Below, one piece after another: positions 1 to 12,936 of a stretch of 64,000 nt of DNA (position 1 is its first letter; each line of letters starts with the position of its first letter). The DNA lies in the NCBI RefSeq assembly GCF_040802235.1, contig NC_133158.1, positions 154,764,401-154,828,400 of the forward strand, read 5' to 3'. A program made the position numbers and the translations under genes. Source of the stretch: Manis javanica (Eukaryota > Chordata > Mammalia > Pholidota > Manidae). The notes below the pieces were generated by a model, which was not told where the DNA came from, searched no databases, and saw only the letters and a list, made by a program, of their open reading frames with translations.

Positions 1-301
1 GTGGGCTGAATCCCTTTTCCCCCACTGGATAGTGGCAGACATGAAAGTTTATTTTCAGAAAGGGTAAAATAGAGGGTCTCTGAATTGGATGGACTAGATT
101 CACCAAAGCTGTGGATACTTTATGGTACCAGACCCAGAGAAGTTAAGTGACTCATACACCTTCAATGATGAATGCTGAGGCACAGCTTCCTCCAAGGCCT
201 CTTAACTCACTCAGATCCCAGAAAGCTAGTAGCCAGGACTTAACTTCCAAATGGAACCTCTTCATAGGGAGTCTGGCCAGTGTAAGAGGAAACACTCAGA
301 T

Positions 302-490
302 ATGACTGGGTAAGCTAAATAATAGCCTCCTAAAATGTCCATGTTGCAGTCCCTGGAGCCTGTGAATATGTTACCTTGAAATGTACTTTGCAGATGTGAT
401 TAAATGAAGGATCTTAAAATGGGGATATTATTATGGATTATCCAGGTAAGTCCAATGTAATCACAAGGGTCTTATAAAAGGGAGGCAAGA
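302..490 (+). mobile_element. MaLR (MLT1-like) LTR fragment
   Basis: Contains the wording typical of these old LTRs: TTTGCAGATGTGATTAA, GGATTATCCAGGT and a CAATGTAATCACAAGGGT / TTATAAAAGGGAGGCAAGA segment. Old and truncated; cut at its right side by L1 sequence. Confidence 0.5.
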
Positions 491-494
491 CTCA

Positions 495-1000
495 TTGTTC
501 CAATAGCTAAGATATGGAAGCAATCAAAGTGTCCATCAATAGATGAATGGATAAAGAAAATATGCTACATATATATAATGGAATAGTATTCAGCCATAAA
601 AATAAAGAAATCCTGCCATTTGGGACAACATGGATGAACTTAGAGGATATTATACTAAGTGAAATAAGCCATGTGGAGAAAGACAAATATCATAAATTTC
701 ACTTATTTGGGAAATCTAAAAACAAAATAAGACAAGAAAATGAACAAAATAGCAATAAACTCACAGGTACTGATAAGTGACTGGTGGTTGGCATGGTCAG
801 GGTTTGGGATGGGTGGGTGAAGTAGGTGAAGGGGATAAAGAGGCATAAAATCTCAATCATAGTATAAATTAGTCATGGGGATGGAAGTGCAGCATGGAGA
901 ATATAGACAATAGTTCTGTAACATCTTTTTATGTTGACAGTAACTACACTAGCTGGGGTGAGGATTTCATAATGTATAAAAACTGTCAAATCACTAGGAA
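495..1000 (+). mobile_element. Old L1 3' end fragment
   Basis: Degenerate copy of the L1 ORF2 C-terminus (AAGTGTCCATCAATAGATGAATGGATAAAG and ATTCAGCCATAAA type blocks, written here only in part) followed by 3'UTR sequence. It parallels 55461-56180 in this window. The 77-residue open frame in it is a remnant, not a gene. Confidence 0.75.
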
Positions 1001-1790
1001 AGAGGGAAAAAATAATTCCCTGGAAAGAGAAGTTTCTGTGTTCATAAATTTAAAAAGAACATTCATAGAACAAAATAAGACCTCCAGGGAATTAAAAATA
1101 AGATAGTATAAATGAAAAACTCAGTAAACAATTTGGAAGATAAAATCAAGGAATCACTCAGCGACTAGAGCAAAAAGAATAAGAGGTTTTTTTAATTGGA
1201 GCAAAAACTAAGAAAATTAGAAAACCAGTCAATCTACAAAGTTCAACACCAAACAATAAGTTCTAGAAAGAGAAAACAGAGACAATGGAAGGAAGAAGTC
1301 ATTATAATATAAGAAAATTTCATGAAACTGAAAAGCACAAATATCCAAATAGAAACAATATACTAAATGAAGTTTTGCAGCCTCCCAACTAAAGAGGATA
1401 TTCTGTAAGCTTCCAGAGGAAACAGAACAAATTACATAGAAAGTATAGGGAATTATATTGTCCTTAAACTTCTGGATGGCTAAATTGGAGAAAGACTATG
1501 GAGCAATGCCTTTTAAATTCTGAAGGAAATTATTTCTATGATATATGACATTTTCTGATGAATAATTCTCAAAATATTCCCCCTCTGAGAAGCAACTGGA
1601 GAATGCACCCCACCAAAATGAGATAATTCTTCTTCATCCAAGAAAAGGAAGAAATAGGATTCAGGAAACAGAAGATAACGCACAGGAGAGAGGTTAGGGA
1701 AATCCCCAGGAAGAAGGAAAAAAGTGTCCCTGAACAGCACCTGTTCAGCAGGTGTAGGCCAACCAGTTTACTGGAGCAGATATGCCAGGG
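1000..1790 (+). mobile_element. HAL1 / L1M ORF1-region fragment
   Basis: A-rich sequence with the AGCAATGCCTTTTAAATTC and TGAAGGAAATTATTTC blocks typical of the end of ORF1 in HAL1 and old L1M elements. Family assignment is by memory of the consensus and is approximate. Confidence 0.5.
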
Positions 1791-2255
1791 GCAGTCATCA
1801 CCCAGAGGCCCTCTGCCAGTGTACTGGCTTTTTTAACTTGGCGACAGTATACTTGGATGAGATTTTTATCTGTACTTTGTATGGCCTAATCATGTGCTGA
1901 TGAAGTCTCCACTCTCCCTTCATTTCCCACATGTTGAATCAGCAAAGGACTGTGCCTTGCTCCCTGAGAGCCCTCTGCCCACTCCTGAGAGCTGGTGAGC
2001 CCCAGCAGCCAGGCTGCGACCTAGCTTAGGCACTTTCATCCAGCAGTGATAATGTTAGCCTTTTCTAATAGATAGGTTTATGCTTGCTGTTGATTTTCTT
2101 CAAAAAATAAAAATTGTTGTTTAGGAATAGATACTTAGGTAAAATGGTAAAATGATACAGAAAAGAACAAATTACTTTCCAGGGAATGAGCTTGTTCACT
2201 AAGGCAGATTCCAGAGTCACCTTGGCTGTTCCTGGGTCTTTAAGAATCAGCACTA

Positions 2256-5200
2256 GGAGAGGAGATTCTCAAGATGGTGGCATGAGTAGGGTGGCAGAAA
2301 TCTCCTCCCAGAACCATATATATTTTGAAAATACAGCAAATACAACTATTCCTAAAGAGTGACCAGAAGATACAGTACACCAGCCAGACTATACGTACAT
2401 CTGCAAGAACTCAACATCTCACAGAAAAGGTAAGATACAAAGCCGTGACCCGGCAGGACTCAAGCACTCCCCCCACCCCAGCTCACCGGTGGGAGGAAAA
2501 GAATCTAAGTGGGGAGGGAGTGGAAGCCCACGACTGCTAAATAACCGGCCCTAGTAATCTGCACTGGGAGCACAGACACACATTGCATGATGTCCTGGAT
2601 ATTAGAGGAACAGAAAAGCAAAAGCCGAGACAGAGACTGCAAGTGGGTCCCCACAGCCAGCTCCCCTGGGACAAAAGAAAAGCGAGTGCTTTAAAAGTCT
2701 TAAAGGAATAAGGGTTTAACAGGTGGATAAAATCATCCTGGCACACTCAGCCCAGCAGGCTGGCACCTTTAAGGAGCTTCAGGCACCCTAACCCCCTGGA
2801 TGGCAACACAGCTCCAAAGCCCCTCACCACAATAAGCAGCCTGCCATTCATTCCCTGCCACCAGCACTGCAAGCAACCAGCTGAACCGCCATTACTGTGG
2901 AATAGCCAGGGAGAAGCCCTGCCCACATTAACCACACAGAGGCTTCTCCCTGTGCATGGCTAACAGGGCCAGACCCAGAGACTACCCCTTGCCCATAGTT
3001 AACTGGCACAGACAGCGGAGACCGGCACAGAGTCTGGAAGGCACAAAGGGGTTTTATTCTCACGGTGAACATGCACTGCTCACCTGCAACCCCCGACAGT
3101 GTCCTAGGCCATCCCAAGGGATGTCCCGCCCATGACAGCTCAGGGGATTAATCCAGAGGCTGCCCCCTGCACACGGTTAACCGGCACAGACAGAGGAAGC
3201 TGGTACAGAGTCCAGGAAGCATGTAGTGGGGCTGTTCTCACAGGAGAACACACATAGCTCACCTGCGACCCCTGCCAGTGCCCTAGGCCATCCTGAGGGC
3301 CACCCCATCCAGCAGTTCAGGGGATCATCCCAGAGGCTGCTCCCTGTCTCTGCAGTTGACAGGGACAAGCAGCAGAGATGGGCAAGGTGACCACCAAGTA
3401 GGAAGGGACTTTGTTCTCCCAGCTGACACACAAACCAGTCACCAGTAATCACTTCAATCACCATGAAAGGGCAGAAGAACTTTGTTCAGTTCAAACTCCC
3501 TCAAACACCAGAGAGAGGGCCTGGTGAGACCAAGCTCACAAATCTTCCTGAAAAACAATTTGAAATAAAAGTCATAAGCCTGCAGATGGAGCTACAGAGA
3601 AATATGCAAGAGCTAAGAGATGAATCCCAGAGGAAGATAACAAAAATGAAACAAACAATGGAAGGATTTTAGAGCAGACTGGATGAAGTGCAAGAGACTG
3701 TTAAGGGAATAAAAATCAGAGAAAAGGAATACAGAGAAGCTGAGGCACAGAGAGGTAAAAGGATCTCTAGGAATGAAAGAATATTAAGAGAACTGTGTGA
3801 CCAATCCAAATGGAACAATATTCGCATTATAAGGGTACCAGAAGAAGAAGAAGAGAGAAAAATGGATAGAAACTGTCTTTGAAGAAATAATTGCTGAAAA
3901 CTTCCCAAATCTGGGGAAGGAAAGAGTCTCTCAGACCATGGAGGTCCACAGATGTCCCAGCACAAGGGACCCAAGGAGGACAACACCAAGGCATATAATA
4001 ATTAAAATGGCAAAGATCAAAGACTAGGACAGAGTATTAAAGGCAGTCAGAGAGAGAAAAAAGATCACCTACAGAGGAAAACCCATCAGGCTATCATCAG
4101 ACTTTCCAAGAGAAACCTTACAGACCAGAAGAGAATGGCATAATATATTTAATGCAATGAAACAGAAGGGCCTTGAACAAAAAACATTGAATTGAGCAAG
4201 ATTGTCATTTAAATTTGAAGGAGGGATTAAACAATTTTCAGGTAAGCAAAAGTTGAGGGAATTTACCTTCCACAAACCATCTCTACAGTGTATTTTAAAG
4301 GGACTGCTCTAGATGGAAGTACACTGAAGGCTAAATTGATTTCACCAGAGAAAATAAAACCACAGCAAAGAAAGTAGACCAACCAAATACTAACTAAATG
4401 CAAAATAAAATCAGCCATCCACAAAATCAGTCAAAGGAAACACAAAAGAGTACAGAATAAAACACCTAACATATAAAGAGTGGAGGAAGAAAAAGAAGGT
4501 AGAGAAATAAAGAATCATCAGACTGTGTTTATAATAGCATAATAAGTGAGTTAAAGTTAGACAGTTACATAGTAGAGAAGCTACCCTTCAACCTTTGGTA
4601 ACCACAAATCCAAAGCCTATAATGGCAATAAGTACATATCTATTGATAATCACCCTAAATGTAAATGGACTGAATGCACCATCAAAAGACACAGAGTAGT
4701 AGAATAGATAAAAAAGCAAGACCCTTCAGTTTTTCTTTGTTCTTATACTCCACATATGAGTGAAATCATTTGGTACTTGACTTTCTCTGCCTGGCTTATT
4801 TCACTGAGCATAATACTTTCTAGCTCCATCCATATTGTTACAAATGGTAGGATTTGTTTTCTTCTTATGGCTGAATAATATTCCACTGTGTATATGTACC
4901 ACATCTTCTTTATCCATTCATTTACTGATGGACACTTACATTGCTTCCATTTCTTGACTATTGTAAATAGTGCTGCGATAAACATAGGGGTGCATCTGTC
5001 TTTTTCAAACTGGGCTTCTGCATTATTAGGGTGCCCCAGGAGAAATAAAGAATGTTTACAAAAAAAAAAGCAAGACCCATCTATATGCTGCTTACAAGGG
5101 ACTCACCTCAAACCCAAATACATACACAGACTAAAAGTGAAGGGATGGAAAAAGATATTTCATGCAAAAAACAGGGAGAAGAAAGGAGGTGTTACAGTAC

Positions 5201-8200
5201 TTCTATCAGACAAAATAGACTCCAGAACAAAGAAAGTAACAAGAGATAAAGAAGGACATTATATAATGATAAAGGGGTCAGTCAAACAAGAGGATATAGC
5301 CATTATAAATATCTATGCACCCAACACAGGAGCACCAACATATGTGAAATAAATACTAACAGAATTAAAAAGGGAACTAGAATGCAATGCTTTCATTTTG
5401 GGAGACTTCAACACACCACTCACTCCAAAGGACAGATCAACCAGACAGAAAATAAGTAAGGACACAGAGGCACTGAACAACACACTAGAAAAGATAGACC
5501 TAACAGACAACTACAGAACTCTACACCCAAAAGCAGCAGGATACACATTCTTCTCAAGTACACGTGGAACATTTTCCAGAATAGACCACATACTAGGCCA
5601 CAAAAAGGGCCTCAGTAAATTAAAAAAGATTGATATTGTACCAACCACCTTCTCAGATCGCAAAGGTATAAAACTAGAACTACATTGTACAAAGAAAAGA
5701 AAAAGGCCCACAAACACATGGAGGCTTAACAACATGCTCCTAAATAATCAATGGATCAATGACCAAATTAAAACAGAGATCAAGCAACATATGGAGACAA
5801 ATGACAACAACAGCACAACACCTCAACTTCTGTGGGATGCAGCAAAGGCAGTTCTAAGAGAAAAGTATATAGCAATCCAGGCCTATTTAAAGAAGGAAGA
5901 GCAATCCCAAATGAATAAAGTCACAATTATTGAAACTGGAAAAAGAAGAACAAATGAGGCGCAAAGTAAGCAGAAGGAGGGACATAATAAAGATCAGAGA
6001 AGAAATAAATAAAATTGAGAAGAATAAAACAATAGAAAGCATCAATAAAACCAAGAGCTGGTTATTTGAGAAAATAAACAAAATGGATAAACCTCTAGCC
6101 AGACTTATTAAGAGAAAAAGAGAATCTACACACATAAATAGAATCAGAAATGAGAAAGGAAAAATCATGACAGACAAAACAGAAATACAAAGAATTATTA
6201 GAGAATATCATGAAAATCTATATGGTAACAAGCTGGAAAACCTAGAAGAAATAGACAACTTTCTAGAAATATACAACCTTCCAAGACTGACCAAGAAAGA
6301 AACAGAAAATCTAACCAGACCAATTACCAGCAACAAAACTGAATCAGTTATCAAAAAGCAACCAAGGACAAAACCCCCAGGTCAGATGGATTCACTGCTA
6401 AATGTTATCAGACATTAAGAGAAGACATAATACCCATTCTCCTTAAAGTTTTCCAAAAAATAGAAGAGGAGGGAATACTTTCAAACTCATTCTATGAAGC
6501 CAGCATCACTCTAATACTAAAACCAGGCAAAGACACCACAAAAAAAGAAAACTGCAGACAAATATCCCTGATGAACATAGATGCAAATATACTCAACAAA
6601 ATAGTAGCAAACCAAATTCAAAAATACATCAAGAGGATCATATGCCATGATCAAGAGGGATTCATCTCAGTGATGCAAGGATGGTACAACATTCAAAAAT
6701 CCATCAACATATTCCACCATATCAACAAAAGGGACAAAACCACATGATCATCTCCATAGATGCTGAAAAAGCATTCAACAAAATTCAACATCCATTCATG
6801 ATAAAAACTCTCAACAAAATGGGTATAGAGGGCAAGTACCTCAACATAATAAAGGCCACGTATGACAAACCCATAGCCAACATCATACTTAATAGCGAGA
6901 AGCTGAAAGCTTTTCCTCTAAGACTGGGAACAAGACAGGGATGCCCACTCTCCCCACTTTTATTCAACATAGTCCTAGCCATGGCAATTAGACAAAACAA
7001 AGAAATAAAAGGCATCCAGATTGGTAATGAAGAAGTCAACCTGTCACTATTTACAGATGACATGATATTGTACATAGAAAACCCTAAAGAATTCACCCCA
7101 AAACTACTAGAACTAATATCTGAATTCAGCAAAGTTGCAGGATACAAAATTAATACACAAAAATCTCTTGCTTTCCTATACACTAACAATGAACTAGCAG
7201 AAAGAGAAATCAGGAAAACAATTCCATTCACAATTGCATCAAAAAGAATAAAATACCTAGGAATAAACCTAACCAAGGAAGTCAAACACCTATACCCTGA
7301 AAACTGCAAGACACTCTTAAGAGAAATTAAAAAGCACACCAATAAATAGAAATTCATCCCAATTAATATTGTCAAAATGGCCATCCTGCCTAAAGCAATC
7401 TACAGATTCAATGCAATCCCTATCAAAATACTGGCAGTATTCTTCAACAAACTGGAACAAATAGTTCTAAAATTCATATGGAAACACCAAAAGCCCTGAA
7501 TAGCCAAAGCAATCCTGAGAGGGAAGAATAAAGTGGAGGGAATCTCACTTTCCCAACTTCAAGCTCTACTACAGAGCCACAGTAATCAAGACAATTTTGT
7601 ACTGGCACAAGAACAGACCCATAGACCAGCAGAACAGAATAGAGAGTCCAGATATTAAACCAAGCATATATAATCAATTAATATATGATAAAGGAGCCAT
7701 GGATATACATTGGGGAAATGACTGCCTCTTCAATAGCTGGTGTTGGCAAGACTGGACAGCTACATGTGAGAGAATGAAACTGGATTATTGTCTATCCCCA
7801 TACACAAAATCAAACTTGAAATGGATCAAAATCTGAATGTAAGTCATGAAACCATAAAACTCTTAGAAAAAAACATAGGCAAAATCTCTTGGACGTAACA
7901 TGAGCAACTTCTTCATGAACATATCTCCCTGGGCAAGGGAAACAAAAGCAAAAATGAACAAGTGGGACTATATCAAACTAAAAAGCTTCTGTACAGCAAA
8001 AGATACCATCCATAGAACAAAAAAGCTTCCTATAGTATGGGAGGATATATTCATAAATGACATATCTGATAAGGGGTTGACATCCAAAATATCTTAAGAA
8101 CTCACTTACCTCAACAAACAAAAACAAATAATCCAATGAAAAAATGGGCAGAGGATCTGAACAGACACTTCTCCAAAGAAGAAATTCAGATGGCCAACAG

Positions 8201-9141
8201 GCACATGAAAAGATGCTCCACATCACTAATTATCAGAGAAATGCAAATTGCAACCACAATTAGCTATCACCTCACACCTGTTAGAATGGCCACCATCCAA
8301 AAGACAAACAACAAATGCTGGCGAGGTTGTGGAGAAAGGGGAACCCTCCTACACTGCTGATGGGAATGTAAATTAGTTCAACCATTGTAGAAAGCAGTAT
8401 GGGGGTTCTTCAAAAAACTCAAAATAGAAATACCACTGGAATTCCACTCCTAGGAATTTACTCTAAGAATGTAGGAGCCCAATTTGAAAAAGACATATGC
8501 ACACCTATGTTTATTGCAGCACTATTTACATTAGCCAAGAAATGGAAGCAATCTAAGTGTCCATCAGTAGATGAATGAATAAAGAAGATGTGGTACATAT
8601 ACACAATGGAATATTATTCAGCCATAAGAAGAAAATAAATCCTACCATTTCCAACAACATGGATGGAGCTAGAGGGTATTATGCTCAGTGAAATAAGCCA
8701 GGCACAGAAAGACAAGGATCAAATTATTTCACTTATCTGTAGAGTATAAGAACAAAGTAAAAACTGAAGAAGCAAAACAGCAGCAGACTTACAGAACACA
8801 AGAATGTGCTACCAGTTACTAAAAGGAAAGGAACTGGGGAGGATGGGTGTGAAGGGAGGGATAAGGGGGGAAAAGGATCATTATTATCAGCACACATAAT
8901 GTAGGGGGTGGAGCATGGAGAAAGCAATTTAACACAGAGAAGACAAGTAGTGACTGTATAGCATCTTACTATGCTAATGGACAGTGACTGTAATGGGGTA
9001 TGTGGTGGGGACTTGATAATGGGGGGAATCTAGTAACCATAATGTTGATTATGTAATTGTATATTAATGATACCAAAATAAAAAAAATTCATTAGAAACA
9101 AACTTCTTAATAAACCAGCTAGACTTTTTCTTAAAAAAAAA
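2256..9141 (+). mobile_element. Full-length degenerate LINE-1 (5'UTR, ORF1, ORF2, 3'UTR)
   Basis: A nearly complete L1 flanked by a 14-bp target duplication with one mismatch (AAGAATCAGCACTA at 2242-2255, AAGAATCATCACTA at 9142-9155). The 5'UTR begins with the CTCAAGATGGTGGC block. ORF1 starts at 3463 but has an in-frame TAG after 69 codons. ORF2 begins near 4620 (TLNVNGLNAP) and is broken many times; recognisable pieces include the endonuclease (HYIMIKGS, MGDFNTPL), reverse transcriptase ([21 protein letters not shown], with the catalytic motif changed to FTDD) and the cysteine-rich C-terminus. It contains a nested insertion at 4725-5063 and ends with a double poly(A). It is immobile by mutation. 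Confidence 0.9.
4725..5063 (-). mobile_element. Nested L1-derived insertion within the full-length L1
   Basis: The L1 ORF2 frame is interrupted by a piece of L1 3' region in the opposite orientation (antisense of the WYIYTVEYYSAI segment, 80-residue frame on the minus strand). It is flanked by a perfect 15-bp duplication AAAAAAGCAAGACCC at 4710-4724 and 5064-5078. The right side has AATAAA at 5044-5049 and then an A run, so the poly(A) side points opposite to the L1 sense. Confidence 0.85.
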
Positions 9142-9143
9142 AA
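9088..9143 (+). other. Putative L1 3' transduction and second poly(A)
   Basis: The L1 3' end reaches its usual ATGATACCAAAATAAAAAAA at 9087. About 45 bases of non-L1 sequence follow, with AATAAA at 9109-9114, then a second A run at 9133-9143 that abuts the right target duplication. This is the layout of read-through past the L1 signal. Confidence 0.65.
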
Positions 9144-9155
9144 GAATCATCACTA

Positions 9156-10962
9156 AATTCACACAAAGTGTTTTTTTTTTGAAGTCTTGGGGAATTCTAC
9201 GTCAAGGAAAGTCTCAAGCATAGCAGCCCAGGAACTAACATTATGAGGTCTTGGTGCATTTATCACATTCTCCAAAATTTGTAAGCAAGCCTCAATGTCC
9301 TTCCATGTGCCCTTGGATATTTGAGAATCTATAGGAACTCCGGTTGTGGTAGAATCCCTAGCTTGTCACTCTAGGTGCTAAGGTTAATAAATTTGAGTGA
9401 TTGCAAAGATGTTTCAAAACACCTATTTTTATCCATTGACGACCTTGGGAATGTGAGATCTTTAAAGAGCAATTCAGTACAGCTGCTGGACTTAACCCTC
9501 CTTCCTTTCCTCTTCAATAAGGCTCTGGTTCTCTACTTCCAGAACCCTTGTATCTAATGTAGGGATGTAACAGAAGGCACTCAAAGGAAGGTGAGCCTCA
9601 TTTAGGCTGGGAGCTGAGATTTCCTCTGCACACCAGGGACACAGAATCCTCCTGTAAAGGTACCACTGAGCAATCGTGGCCTCAAGGCACCCAAGTAAAG
9701 TTATTCCTGAAGACCTAGAAAAAGGGTCCCTAGAAATTGAGCAAGATAGGAGGTCTTTCATTACATGGGTCAGGTTGATGTACTCTGGCTGAGTCCTACC
9801 ACTCTAGGGAGGCCATCAGGTCTACCATGGTGTGGCCTCTCTAGAAACACAGATTCTGCATGTCATGGAGGAGTGTTCCATCAGCCTCTGAACTGGAAAA
9901 TGAGGCTCCTAAGGGCTTTTGGTGTCCTTGAACATGACAAGGCAAGTCTCTCTGCCCTGCCTCTGAGCTCTGGGCCTCCTGTTCACCTGTTCTAGGGGTA
10001 GGAGTTCCCAGCCCTAGGGGTAGGGGCAGGGAAATTGAATAAAAACATTTGCAAGAACCTAGAGGCAGTTTCTAATGTCCTGGGTCAGCTTCCATAATAC
10101 TATAAAAACCCTAAGGATGAGTTTCTTTGGACCTGAAGATCTAAGACAACAGCCAGGTGAGCGACTGAGGCAGATTCAAAGAGTTCGGATGCCCGCCCAG
10201 GTGAGGTTAACCTTCATTAATTAGAGGTTTTGGGAGCTCAATGATCAGAAATAGGGTTTGACTCAGTATGTTAAAAAGAGCTATGAATGAATAATATTAA
10301 ATCATCAAGTGAAAGTGTATTTGGGAATAAGATATTTATTCAATCTCAAAGCATCATTTTTGAGATTACTTATTAATTACAAAGGGGAAAAGATACCTTT
10401 ATAATGCCGACATCTGGCAGACATTACCTGGAAATGACCAAGCTGAGTATTGCACACACCCTGGTGCCTCTCGCATTTCCTCTTGGCTCCCCCTGCCAGG
10501 GCTCCTGCAGACAGCAGGAAGACCAGCAGATGCCTTTCTGCCTCTCTCTACCTGAAGATACTTTCTGAGTGCAGGATCATGCTTGCAGAGAATGCAGGGC
10601 AGACCAGAAATGCCTGGGAGTTAACACCCCACCAGTGCCCTTCACCCAGTGAGATCTGGTGGATAAATTCCTTGCCCTTCTATAGGATACTTTGTTGACG
10701 TGAGGGATTTCAGCTTTTCTAAGAATCCCCAGCCTGACAGAGCCCCAGTTGTCCACAAGTCAGCTCACTTTCTGACTTTTCTCCCTTCCTTGTCTCACTT
10801 CCCAATGACAGCTAAATGTAAATAGTGCAGGATTTTAAAGTCATTGAAAATAATGGGGAACTACTCAAATTACATACACAAGTGAGGGTATTGACAAATA
10901 AGGTCCCAGCAGAGTTAGGGTAGTGAACATTTGGAGAAAATAAAGTCAAAAAGAACGATGGC
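9156..10962. other. Intergenic sequence, no identified gene
   Basis: About 1.8 kb between the two large L1 copies. It includes a minus-strand open stretch at 9172-9358 ending in an A run. No repeat family or exon was otherwise recognised; short ATG frames here have no supporting features. Confidence 0.5.
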
Positions 10963-12936
10963 AATCAGACAAAACAAAGAAATACAAGGAATCCAGATTG
11001 GTAAAGAAGAAGTTAAACTGTCACTATTTGCAGATGATATGATACTGTACATAAAAAACCCTAAAGACTCCACTCCAAAACTACTAGAACTGATATCGGA
11101 ATACAGCAAAGTTGCAGGATACAAAATCAACACACAGAAATCTGTAGCTTTCCTATACACTAACAACGAATCAATAGAAAGAGAAATCAGGAAAACAATT
11201 CCATTCACCATTGCATCAAAAAGAATAAAATACCTAGGAATAAACCTAACCAAGGAAGTGAAAGACTTATACTCTGAAAACTACAAGTCACTCTTAAGAG
11301 AAATTAAAGGGGACACTAATAAATGGAAACTCATCCCATGCTCATGGCTAGGAAGAATTAATGTCGTCAAAATGGCCATCCTGCCTAAAGCAATATACAA
11401 ATTTGATGCAATCCCTCTCAAATTACCAGCAACATTCTTCAATGAATTGGAACAAATAATTCAAAAATTCATATGGAAACACCAAAGACCCCGAATAGCC
11501 AAAGCAATCCTGAAAAAGAAGAATAAAGTAGGGGGGATCTCACTCCCCAACTTCAAGCTCTACTACAAAGCCATAGTAATCAAGACAATTTGGTACTGGC
11601 ACAAGAACAGAGCCACAGACCAGTGGAACAGATTAGAGACCCCAGAAATTAACCCAAACATATATGGTCAATTAAAAATTGATAAAGGAGCCATGGACAT
11701 ACAATGGCAAAATGACAGTCTCTTCAACAGATGGAGCTGGCAAAACTGGACAGCTACATGTAGGAGAATGAAACTGGACCATTGTCTAACCCCATATACA
11801 AAGGTAAACTCAAAATGGATCAAAGACCTGAATGTAAGTCACGAAACCATTAAACTCTTGGAAAAAAACATAGGCAAAAACCTCTTAGACATAAACATGA
11901 GTGATCTCTTCTTGAACATATCTCCCCGGGCAAGGAAAACAACAGCAAAAATGAGCAAGTGGGACTACATTAAGCTGAAAAGCTTCTGTACAGCGAAAGA
12001 CACCATCAATAGAACAAAAAGGAACCCTACAGTATGGGAGAATATATTTGAAAATGACAGATCTGATAAAGGCTTGACGTCCAGAATATATAAAGAGCTC
12101 ACACGCCTCAACAAACAAAAAACAAATAACCCAATTAAAAAATGGGCAGAGGAACTGAACAGACAGTTCTCCAAAAAAGAAATACAGATGGCCAAAAGAC
12201 ACATGAAAAGATGCTCCACATCGCTAATTATCAGAGAAATGCAAATTAAAACTACAATGAGGTATCACCTCACACCAGTAAGGATAGCTGCCATCCAAAA
12301 GACAAACAACAACAAATGTTGGCGAGGCTGTGGAGAAAGGGGAACCCTCCTACACTGCTGGTGGGAATGTAAATTAGTTCAACCATTGTGGAAAGCAGTA
12401 TGGAGGTGCATCAAAATGCTCAAAACAGACCTACCATTTGACCCAGGAATTCCACTCCTAGGAATTTACCCTAAGAACGCAGCAATCAAGTTTGAGAAAG
12501 ACAGATGCACTCCTATGTTTATCGCAGCACTATTTACAATAGCCAAGAATTGGAAGCAACCTAAATGTCCATCTGTAGATGAATGGATAAAGAAGATGTG
12601 GTACATATACACAATGGAATACTACTCAGCCATAAGAAGTGGAAAAATCCAACCATTTGCAGCAACATGGATGGAGCTGGAGAGTATTATGCTCAGTGAA
12701 ATAAGCCAAGCGGAGAAAGAGAAATACCAAATGATTTCACTCATCTGAGGAGTATAGGAACAAAGGAAAAACTGAAGGAACAAAGCAGCAGCAGAATTAC
12801 AGAACCCAAAAATGGACTAACAGGTACCAAAGGGAAAGGAACTGGGGAGGATGGGTGGGCAGGGAGGGATAAGGGGGGGAAGAAGAAGGGGGGTATTAAG
12901 ATTAGCATGCATGGAGGGGAGGGAGATGATTTACAT
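10963..12936 (+). mobile_element. Younger 5'- and 3'-truncated L1 with open ORF2 C-terminal half
   Basis: Begins abruptly inside the reverse transcriptase domain ([10 protein letters not shown]) and keeps an intact FADD catalytic motif, the thumb region and the cysteine-rich C-terminus in one open frame to the stop at 12746-12748. The continuous frame with the flank is 605 codons (10931-12748). The 3'UTR stops soon after GATTAGCATGCAT near 12912; no poly(A) tail is seen. It cannot make a functional ORF2 protein because the endonuclease and half of the polymerase are absent. Confidence 0.88.

Noticed and set aside
5398..6418. Open frames of 204 and 162 codons
   Set aside because: They are pieces of the degenerate L1 ORF2 endonuclease and linker region, separated by frameshifts; not independent genes.
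6681..7384. 222-codon plus-strand frame and 199-codon minus-strand frame
   Set aside because: The first is the L1 reverse transcriptase remnant ([14 protein letters not shown]); the second is its antisense shadow caused by low stop density.
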